Shown: positions 35,227-41,916 of the stretch, one piece after another | How the letters are laid out: every line of letters begins with the position of its first letter | How positions within the stretch are numbered: position 1 is the first letter of the stretch | Assembly: GCA_002471185.1 (NCBI GenBank) | Contig: DKPL01000021.1 | Coordinates: 58,356 to 111,346 of the forward strand | Reading direction: 5' to 3' | Origin: Bacteroides sp. UBA7335 | GTDB lineage: Bacteria; Bacteroidota; Bacteroidia; Bacteroidales; Bacteroidaceae | Length of the DNA stretch: 52,991 nt | Notes under the pieces: model-generated | Told to the model about the DNA's origin: nothing | What the model saw: the letters and a program-made list of their open reading frames with translations, nothing else | Database searches by the model: none | Translations under genes and position numbers: made by a program

Positions 35227-35955
35227 TTATGCTTTTAGAAAAGGGAATAAGTCGTCCATACCCAAATAGCCTTGATGATTGGCAGTAAACTCTGCAGCAA
35301 GCACAGCGCCCAATGCAAACCCACCACGATTTTTGGCATCGTGAGTGATAGAAATGCTATCCGCGTCAGAGTCGTAACGAATGGTATGAATACCGAATAT
35401 TTCCCCTTCGCGGATAGAATGAATCGGTAGTTGATCCGAAGTTGAGGCTTCCTCTTTTACCCACGATGTTTTACGTTTTAGGTTTTCTAGCACACCTTCA
35501 GCAAGGGTGATAGCCGTACCACTTGGCGCATCTAATTTATGGATATGGTGCGATTCGGTCATGGTAACATCATATTCAGGAAATTGATTCATAATTTTGG
35601 CTAGATACTTATTAACCGCTGAGAAGATAGCTACTCCTAAACTGAAGTTAGACGACCAAAAAAGAGTCTTTCCTTCTTTCAGACAAAGATTCTTAATCTC
35701 TTCGCCATGTTCGGCCATCCAGCCGGTGCTACCCGATACAAGTTTAACACCTGCATTAAACGTACGAATATAATTGTTGTAAGCAACCATTGGATTGGTA
35801 AACTCAATGGCAACATCTGCCGAACGGAATGCTTCCGAGTTGAAATCGTCTTGGTTATTGATGTCGATGATAGAAACAATTTCATGTCCGCGACTAAGGG
35901 CTATCTTTTCGATTTCTTTGCCCATCTTTCCGTATCCTATTAATGCTATTTTCAT
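35227..35955 (-). CDS. dapB: 4-hydroxy-tetrahydrodipicolinate reductase
   Basis: Cytoplasmic enzyme (242 aa) reducing the dihydrodipicolinate precursor with NAD(P)H in the diaminopimelate/lysine pathway. Visible are the nucleotide-binding start IALIGYGKMG (3-12), the EFTNP region (51-55), GSTGW (75-79), the catalytic and substrate box ESHHIHKLDAPSGTA (134-148) with His136 and Lys140, and NRGGFALGAVLAA near the end. A slightly short but complete Bacteroidales-type DapB. It is the first gene of the dapB-lepB-lepB2-WbqC unit and is divergent from DUF2851, with back-to-back promoters. Confidence 0.97.
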   Translation of the reverse strand: MKIALIGYGKMGKEIEKIALSRGHEIVSIIDINNQDDFNSEAFRSADVAIEFTNPMVAYNNYIRTFNAGVKLVSGSTGWMAEHGEEIKNLCLKEGKTLFWSSNFSLGVAIFSAVNKYLAKIMNQFPEYDVTMTESHHIHKLDAPSGTAITLAEGVLENLKRKTSWVKEEASTSDQLPIHSIREGEIFGIHTIRYDSDADSISITHDAKNRGGFALGAVLAAEFTANHQGYLGMDDLFPFLKA

Positions 35956-35988
35956 TGTCTTACTTACTAATGTTCAAAATATTAGTCG

Positions 35989-35996
35989 CAAAGATA
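35989..35996 (-). promoter_or_regulatory. -7 element (TATCTTTG) for dapB
   Basis: Exact TAnnTTTG match on the minus strand, 34-41 bases before the dapB ATG. Confidence 0.5.
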
Positions 35997-36007
35997 TATA
36001 AAATTAT

Positions 36008-36015
36008 TACATTTG
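36008..36015 (+). promoter_or_regulatory. -7 element (TACATTTG) for the DUF2851 gene
   Basis: Exact TAnnTTTG match 27 bases before ATG 36042, which makes the upstream in-frame start at 35943 unlikely. It faces away from the dapB promoter with only 11 bp between the boxes. Confidence 0.55.
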
Positions 36016-36041
36016 CTGCACACATTAACCGAACTTTCAAT

Positions 36042-37313
36042 ATGGAACAACTGCTGCACTATGTATGGAAACATAAGCTTTTTCCATTGCATACGCTTAA
36101 AGCGATGAACGGACAAACAGTAGAAGTGATTGACGTAGGCTTGCACAATACTCATGCCGGCCCCGACTTTTTCAATGCTAAGCTTCGAATTGACAATACA
36201 TTGTGGGTAGGCAATGTCGAAATTCACATCAATGCATCCGATTGGTATCGGCACGGTCATCATGCCGATGCTACTTACGACTCTGTGATATTGCATGTTG
36301 TGGCTTGTTGCGATAGCGAGGTTTGCAGAACCGATGGGCAGCCTATCCCGCAACTGCTTCTTGAATGTCCCGGTGTGGTGCGCTCTCATTATAAAAAGCT
36401 CGTTAAAGCCGATGTCTCTCCTGCCTGTCACTCCATACTCTCCCAGTTGCCTAAGCTTACCATACATGGTTGGATGGCTGCTTTGCAGTCGGAGCGATTT
36501 GAGCAAAAAACCGAAGTCATTAAGGCTCGTGTGGCTGCTTATGATGGTAATTGGGAAGATGCATTCTTTGCTACATTGGCCCGCTATTTAGGCGTAGGTC
36601 TTAATGGCGATGCCTTTGAAAACTGGGCAGCTAAAGTTCCTTTTCGGTTGGTTGATAAGATACGCGATGATGTAGAACGGGTAGAAGCTTTCTTTTTGGG
36701 CATAGCCGGCTTACTTGCTGCGCCGCCTGTAGATGATTATATGGTAAAACTACAAAAAGAGTTTCAATACTTAAGTCATCTTTACTCGCTCAACGACACT
36801 ATTGATGCTTCGCGGTGGAAGTTTCTTCGTTTGCGTCCCGGCAACTTTCCACATGTTCGGTTAGCACAACTGGCTTATTGGTACTGTCACTGTCGCCATC
36901 TGTTTTCTAAGATTATAGCAGCCGCTACCCTTGATGAATTACGTCAGTTGCTCGTCACCAACACTTCTTCTTATTGGCAAGAGCACTATGTGTTTGGCAA
37001 AACCTCAACTCATCGCGAAAAAACATTAGGGGTTACTGCTCAAAACATTCTTATCATCAATGCCGTGATTCCTTTTCTGTATGCTTATGGCTTACATCGC
37101 TCCAACGAGCAACTATGCGAACGCGCTACACAGTTCTTAGAAGAACTTACTCCCGAAAACAATTACATCACTCGTCTTTGGGCAAGTGCAGGCATAAAAG
37201 TGGTTACCGCTGCCGATAGTCAAGCTATCATTCAGCTTCACAAAGAGTATTGCGATAAGAAGAAATGCCTTTATTGTCGTTTCGGATTTGAATACTTACG
37301 CAGAAAAGAGTGA
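36042..37313 (+). CDS. DUF2851 family protein
   Basis: Bacteroidetes-specific protein (423 aa) without a signal peptide, so probably cytoplasmic. The family start MEQLLHYVWKHKLF is followed by the conserved block HNTHAGPDFFNAKLRIDNTL, then VGNVEIHINASDWYRHGHH. The Asp/Glu pattern (GPDFFNA, GNVEIH) resembles a nuclease-like metal site, but no activity is known. The C-terminal half is helical with a Cys-rich end (CDKKKCLYCRFGFEYL). Start 36042 was chosen over a 33-codon longer form because the family begins there and the -7 box lies upstream of it. DUF4348 follows 57 bases later. Confidence 0.85.
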   Translation: MEQLLHYVWKHKLFPLHTLKAMNGQTVEVIDVGLHNTHAGPDFFNAKLRIDNTLWVGNVEIHINASDWYRHGHHADATYDSVILHVVACCDSEVCRTDGQPIPQLLLECPGVVRSHYKKLVKADVSPACHSILSQLPKLTIHGWMAALQSERFEQKTEVIKARVAAYDGNWEDAFFATLARYLGVGLNGDAFENWAAKVPFRLVDKIRDDVERVEAFFLGIAGLLAAPPVDDYMVKLQKEFQYLSHLYSLNDTIDASRWKFLRLRPGNFPHVRLAQLAYWYCHCRHLFSKIIAAATLDELRQLLVTNTSSYWQEHYVFGKTSTHREKTLGVTAQNILIINAVIPFLYAYGLHRSNEQLCERATQFLEELTPENNYITRLWASAGIKVVTAADSQAIIQLHKEYCDKKKCLYCRFGFEYLRRKE

Positions 37314-37330
37314 AATCGGTAAACTTCTTC

Positions 37331-37338
37331 TATCTTTG
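37331..37338 (+). promoter_or_regulatory. -7 element (TATCTTTG) for the DUF4348 gene
   Basis: Exact TAnnTTTG match starting 17 bases after the DUF2851 stop and 32 bases before ATG 37371. Confidence 0.5.
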
Positions 37339-37370
37339 TTCGTTGATTTAATAAAACATTGATACTTATT

Positions 37371-37898
37371 ATGATACCACGCTTTTACCTTCTTGTCTTA
37401 TTGGTTTTTACGCTGATGGCCTATACTCCTACGCGTGCACTAAATTCACCTCCCTCACCCGAGGAGACCTTCGATGTGTTTTTAGTTAAGTTTACCAATA
37501 GCGCGGCATTTCAGCTTTCTCGCATTCAGTTTCCTTTAAAATCGCCCATCATATTGTTGGCCGATGATGGTGAAACAGAAAAGAGTTTTCCTTTCACTCA
37601 AGAGAAGTGGCCTTTGCTCGAAGAGGGGACTTTCAAAACGGAGCGACTAGAGCAAGAAGATGGTAGTGTTTATCTATCGCACTTTGTAATCGATGAGGAT
37701 AAACAGAAAGTCTTTGAAGCAGGATTCGAAGAATCGGAAGTTGATTTGCGCCTCGAGTTCCATTTGATAAACGGCAAATGGTATATGGTAGATGGCTATA
37801 CCGGATGGTATGGTTTCGACTTGCCTGCCAGCGAGCTAAAAGAGACCGTAAAGCAGGTACAGGAAGATAATAAAATATTCAAAGAGCTTCATCCATAG
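37371..37898 (+). CDS. DUF4348 family exported protein
   Basis: Small secreted protein (175 aa) with a signal peptide MIPRFYLLVLLVFTLMAY and then SPEETFDVFLVKFTNSAAFQ, where the DUF4348 domain begins. The domain ends in HLINGKWYMVDGYTGW, like other cystatin- or NTF2-like folds in Bacteroidetes. No function is known. ATG 37371 was preferred to an in-frame TTG four codons upstream. A clear terminator follows, so it is probably a single-gene transcript. Confidence 0.75.
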   Translation: MIPRFYLLVLLVFTLMAYTPTRALNSPPSPEETFDVFLVKFTNSAAFQLSRIQFPLKSPIILLADDGETEKSFPFTQEKWPLLEEGTFKTERLEQEDGSVYLSHFVIDEDKQKVFEAGFEESEVDLRLEFHLINGKWYMVDGYTGWYGFDLPASELKETVKQVQEDNKIFKELHP

Positions 37899-37947
37899 CC
37901 TACAAGCAGGGTAATTGAACATTTATTGTATTATTCTGTACGATTTA

Positions 37948-37979
37948 AACCTCTCTTTTCGCCGAAGAGAGGTTTTTTT
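37948..37979 (+). terminator. Intrinsic terminator after DUF4348
   Basis: AACCTCTCTT (37948-37957) and AAGAGAGGTT (37965-37974) pair perfectly around a 7-base loop and run into seven T residues (37973-37979). It separates DUF4348 from the lyase cluster. Confidence 0.93.
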
Positions 37980-38028
37980 GTATCTCACATTTTTGATAAA
38001 CACAAATATAGAATTCTAACTGTCGATA

Positions 38029-38727
38029 ATGAAGATTCTTTTACTAAACTTTAAACTGCTTTTTGGTCTGCTGCTTTTATTTGCAGCTTGTTCTCACCCT
38101 TCTGATCATAACTACTACTTAAATGGTAGTATATGGCATGCCGAAGATGACTCTGATGAGCTATGCATCACTATTTTAGGTGATACATTAGATATCGTTT
38201 CACCGGGAGGTATGACACTTTGGTATAGTAAGCAGCTAAAAGGAAATTATGAAATAAGCTATGCTGCTTCTATGCCTATGCAAGGATCAGAGGTAGACCG
38301 TTTGAGTGATTTAAACTGTTTCTGGGGTGCTAAAGACCCACTTTATCCCAATGATATATTAGCTCGTTCTCAATTTAGGAATGGTACCTTTAGCAATTAC
38401 AATTCGCTCGACTTATTTTATGTAGGTTATGGCGGGAACTATAATTCCACAACACGATTTAGACGTTATTATGCTGAATTTTATGAAAAGAACGATTCTT
38501 TGAACAAACCTTTGATTGAAGAGTATACTGATGCCGAAAACTTACTCGAAGCCGGCAAATGGTATCACATTGTGATAACGGTTACACAAGAGATAACCAG
38601 TTATACCATAAACGGTAAAGAGCTGTTCTGTATTCCTATTCAGCCCGGCGACGGTAATGGCTATTTTGGCTTACGTTTATTTCAGAACCACACTCTGTTT
38701 ACAGGCTTCAATGTGAAGCAATTATAA
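38029..38727 (+). CDS. DUF6250-like exported lipoprotein next to PL8 lyases
   Basis: Lipoprotein (232 aa): the signal segment ends LLLLFAAC, so Cys21 is the lipidation site. The remaining ~210 residues look like a beta jelly-roll of the concanavalin type: many short strands, aromatic-rich loops (NDILARSQFRNGTFSNYN, DLFYVGYGGNYNSTTRF) and the ending YFGLRLFQNHTLFTGFNVKQ. I believe it belongs to DUF6250, a family found in Bacteroidetes glycan loci; the call is from memory. It lies 18 bases before the first PL8 lyase and is surely cotranscribed. A surface glycan-binding protein or a small lyase or hydrolase are both possible. No catalytic residues can be named. Confidence 0.65.
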   Translation: MKILLLNFKLLFGLLLLFAACSHPSDHNYYLNGSIWHAEDDSDELCITILGDTLDIVSPGGMTLWYSKQLKGNYEISYAASMPMQGSEVDRLSDLNCFWGAKDPLYPNDILARSQFRNGTFSNYNSLDLFYVGYGGNYNSTTRFRRYYAEFYEKNDSLNKPLIEEYTDAENLLEAGKWYHIVITVTQEITSYTINGKELFCIPIQPGDGNGYFGLRLFQNHTLFTGFNVKQL

Positions 38728-38745
38728 GAATAATATACAATAACT

Positions 38746-41700
38746 ATGAAACAACTTTTATTAAGAAAGAGTCTTATTGGTTTGTTTATCGCTTTAGGTT
38801 GCTGCTCGGTGGTGAATGCACAATTTGTTACCCACGAACGCCTACTCTCGTTTGAGGAAAAGGAGGTACCTAGTTGCATAGAAACTACAAAAGGTGAAAC
38901 CGCCCTTTCGGGTGCTCATTTTAAAGACGGAAGTCACTCGTTGCAATGGAGTTTTCAGCCGGCAGGTACACTCTCTTTTAAGAAAGATTTGATGTTTGAA
39001 CCTAAGGATCCTACGGGAAAAGACCTTTATCTATCGGCTTGCATCGTGTGGATATACAACGAGAACCCCATTGATGATGTAGTGCGCTTTGAGTTTCTGA
39101 AAGATGGCAGGGTTTGTACTTCATTTCCTTTCGGTATAAATTTTAAAGGTTGGCGTGCTGCATGGGTATGCTACGAACGCGACATGGAGGGAACTCCTGA
39201 AGTAGGTATGAATGAGTTGCGCATCACGGCACCTCAAACACAGAGTAAACTCTATATCGACCACCTCATTACTGCTTCCAAAGTAGATGCGCGTCAACAA
39301 ACTCCCGACTTTCAAGTTCCTTTTGTTAACTTAGGTACTAAGAATCACTGGTTGGTTATCTATGAGCACTCTAAGTTGCAACCTACTATTCCGTTGACTG
39401 CCATTAGCGATAGTCAGCTCGCCGATATGCAACGCATTGAGAAGCGATTCCGCGATCAACTTTACACACCGGCCAAGCTGACCGATAAACGCATGGACAA
39501 CTTGCGCAAGAAGTTCGATTACTATCAAATATCCTACCAAGACGGTCAGATTACCGGACGTCCTATTTTCTTGGTGAGAGCTGCCGAGGCTTACGAAAGA
39601 ATGATAGACGGATGGAACAAAGATATGTTGACTAAGCTAGGTTATGAGATGCGTCCTTACTTCGATTTGATGAAGCAAGTTGCTTTTGCCTATCACGATG
39701 CACAGCAACCCGAGGTTCGTCAAGAGTTGCGTGATATGTTTATGGCGATGTACGATCACATCACCGATCAAGGGGTGGTTTATGGTAGCTGTTGGGGCAA
39801 CATTCACCATTACGGGTATAGTGTACGCAGTCTCTATCCCGCCTATTTTATGATGAAAGATGTTCTTCGCGAAGAGGGCAAACTTACGCAAGCCGAGCAA
39901 ACGTTGCGCTGGTATGCTATCACCAATGAAATCTACCCTGAACCTACCGAGACGGGAATTGATATGGATACCTTCAATACGCAATGTCCCGGACGTATAG
40001 CTAGTATCTTGATTATGGAAGATACTCCCGAGAAGCTGCAATACCTCAAATCTTTTTCTCGTTGGATAGACTTTGGTTGTCGTCCGGCATTGGGGTTGAG
40101 CGGTTCGTTCAAAGCCGATGGAGGAGCTTTCCATCATCGCAATAACTATCCTGCTTATGCCGTAGGTGGTTTGGGTGGAGCTACACAGATGATCTATTTG
40201 CTCAGTCGTACCGGTTTGGCTGTATCTCCCGAAGCTCATGCTACGGTGAAAAACGTGCTCTCTACCATGAGTTTCTATTGCAATACTCAACATTTTCCTT
40301 TGTCTATGTCGGGTCGACACCCTGATGGAAAGGGTAAACTGGTACCGATGCAATTTGCTATGATGGCTATAGCCGGCACACCCGATGGAAAACAAGAGAT
40401 TGATGAAGATATGGCAACTACATACCTGCGTCTTGTAGCCGGTGGTGGTGTAAAAGATAAAGAGGCTGAATATGTGCCTTCGTTTACCAATGCCGAAGAG
40501 GGAGAGATGATTCAACTCTTTAGCGATAAGGGAATTAAAGCTGCTGCTAGTCCGCAAGGCAATATGGCTCTTCCATCGGGATGCCTCTCGGTGCAACGGG
40601 GCGATAATTGGTCGGCAGTGGTGCGCGGACATTCGCGCTACCTATGGGCAGCCGAGCACTATTTGGGGGCTAATCTATATGGCAGATACTTAGCACACGG
40701 TAGTATGCAGGTTCTCACTGCTCCTGAGGGTGAGGTGATTACTCCGGCTACGAGTGGTTGGCAAGAAGCGGGTTTCGATTGGAACCGTATTCCGGGTACA
40801 ACTACCATTCACTTACCTTTCGATTTGCTTAAAGCAAAAGTCTACAATGTAGACCGATTCTCGGGGATTGAAGAGATGCTTTACTCCGACGAAGCCTTTG
40901 CCGGCCCACTGTCGCAAGGTGGCACTCAAGGCAACTTTGGCATGGTGCTTCACGAGCACGACAAGTACAATGGTACTCACCGAGCTCGTAAGTCTTACCA
41001 CTTCTTAGGCGATAAGATTGTCTGTTTGGGCTCGAACATCGAAAACCTAAACAGCGAATACCCCACCGAGACTACTCTGTTTCAATTGGCAGTGACCGAT
41101 GAAAAGGGGAAAAACTACTGGGACAACTATCAACCCAACAAGAATTATTGGATTGACCACCTTGGTACAGCCTATTATACCCCGCAGGAGGTACTCTTCG
41201 AGAAAAATTTCCCACAACAATCGCGGGCTCAGAAAAATGGCAAAGAGACTAGCGGCGATTGGGTGTCGCTGATTATCGATCATGGTAAAGCTCCGGTTAA
41301 TGCTAGCTACGAGTATGCAGTGCTACCTAAATGTAGCAGTGATAAATTGCGTAAGTTCGCCAAGAAACCAACTTATCAAGTTGTTCAACACGATCGCAAT
41401 GCTCACATTGTGCACGATAAAGCCTTAGGGCTCACCTCGTATGTCTTGTTCGAAACACCTACAACAGACTTTGAAGGATACGGACTGGTGCAGCGTGTAG
41501 ATACCGCTTGTTTGCTGATGGTGCAGCACGATAAGCATCACGCTCTATTGACAGTAGCACAGCCCGACTTGGCTCTATATAGTGGCCCGAGCGATGAGGC
41601 TTTCGATGAGAACGGCAAGCGCAAAGAGCGTAGCATCTACTCTCGTCCGTGGATTAACAACGACAATGGAGAAATTCCTGTCACTGTTACCTTAAAAGGA

Positions 41701-41817
41701 GAGTGGAACGTGCCTGAAGGCGCCGATTGTACCGTTGTGTCGGTTGATAAAAAACAAACCATCTTGCGCTTTGTGTGCAAAGGTGGTGTAAGCAAAGAAG
41801 TTAGTTTGTTAAAATAA
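38746..41817 (+). CDS. PL8 chondroitin sulfate/hyaluronan lyase, exported (paralogue 1)
   Basis: Beta-eliminating lyase (1023 aa) cleaving galactosaminoglycans to unsaturated disaccharides. A signal peptide (to VNAQ, about 26) precedes an N-terminal beta-sandwich (about 30-180), an (alpha/alpha) toroid and C-terminal antiparallel sheets. The four residues known from Proteus vulgaris chondroitinase ABC I (His501, Tyr508, Arg560, Glu653) correspond to His464 and Tyr471 in AFHHRNNYPAY, Arg524 in MSGRHPDG, and probably Glu637 in WAAEHYLGANLYGRY. WNRIPGTTTIHLPFDLL is also conserved. Compared with paralogue 2 it has a longer stretch between Arg and Glu. It is the second gene of the DUF6250-PL8-PL8 unit. 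Confidence 0.92.
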   Translation: MKQLLLRKSLIGLFIALGCCSVVNAQFVTHERLLSFEEKEVPSCIETTKGETALSGAHFKDGSHSLQWSFQPAGTLSFKKDLMFEPKDPTGKDLYLSACIVWIYNENPIDDVVRFEFLKDGRVCTSFPFGINFKGWRAAWVCYERDMEGTPEVGMNELRITAPQTQSKLYIDHLITASKVDARQQTPDFQVPFVNLGTKNHWLVIYEHSKLQPTIPLTAISDSQLADMQRIEKRFRDQLYTPAKLTDKRMDNLRKKFDYYQISYQDGQITGRPIFLVRAAEAYERMIDGWNKDMLTKLGYEMRPYFDLMKQVAFAYHDAQQPEVRQELRDMFMAMYDHITDQGVVYGSCWGNIHHYGYSVRSLYPAYFMMKDVLREEGKLTQAEQTLRWYAITNEIYPEPTETGIDMDTFNTQCPGRIASILIMEDTPEKLQYLKSFSRWIDFGCRPALGLSGSFKADGGAFHHRNNYPAYAVGGLGGATQMIYLLSRTGLAVSPEAHATVKNVLSTMSFYCNTQHFPLSMSGRHPDGKGKLVPMQFAMMAIAGTPDGKQEIDEDMATTYLRLVAGGGVKDKEAEYVPSFTNAEEGEMIQLFSDKGIKAAASPQGNMALPSGCLSVQRGDNWSAVVRGHSRYLWAAEHYLGANLYGRYLAHGSMQVLTAPEGEVITPATSGWQEAGFDWNRIPGTTTIHLPFDLLKAKVYNVDRFSGIEEMLYSDEAFAGPLSQGGTQGNFGMVLHEHDKYNGTHRARKSYHFLGDKIVCLGSNIENLNSEYPTETTLFQLAVTDEKGKNYWDNYQPNKNYWIDHLGTAYYTPQEVLFEKNFPQQSRAQKNGKETSGDWVSLIIDHGKAPVNASYEYAVLPKCSSDKLRKFAKKPTYQVVQHDRNAHIVHDKALGLTSYVLFETPTTDFEGYGLVQRVDTACLLMVQHDKHHALLTVAQPDLALYSGPSDEAFDENGKRKERSIYSRPWINNDNGEIPVTVTLKGEWNVPEGADCTVVSVDKKQTILRFVCKGGVSKEVSLLK

Positions 41818-41916
41818 AGAAGAGTGAAGGTGTAGTTGGAATTGCGGTATAGGTTCAGTTCGTTTTGTTTTAAATCCGAAGTTCTTTCTGCACCTTTATG
41901 ATAACCTTATGTTTGT

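Noticed and set aside
35943..36041. Longer DUF2851 start
   Set aside because: The extension overlaps the dapB start and both divergent promoters; the family begins at MEQLLHY (36042).
37359..37370. TTG start for DUF4348
   Set aside because: ATG 37371 gives a normal signal peptide; four more residues add nothing.
39637..40632. 331-codon antisense open frame inside the first PL8 gene
   Set aside because: The PL8 frame carries all catalytic motifs across this stretch; the antisense product has no recognisable domain.
41827..41896. Hairpin between the two PL8 genes (AAGGTG/CACCTT)
   Set aside because: A six-base stem with a loop of nearly 60 bases is not convincing; the two genes are treated as one operon.
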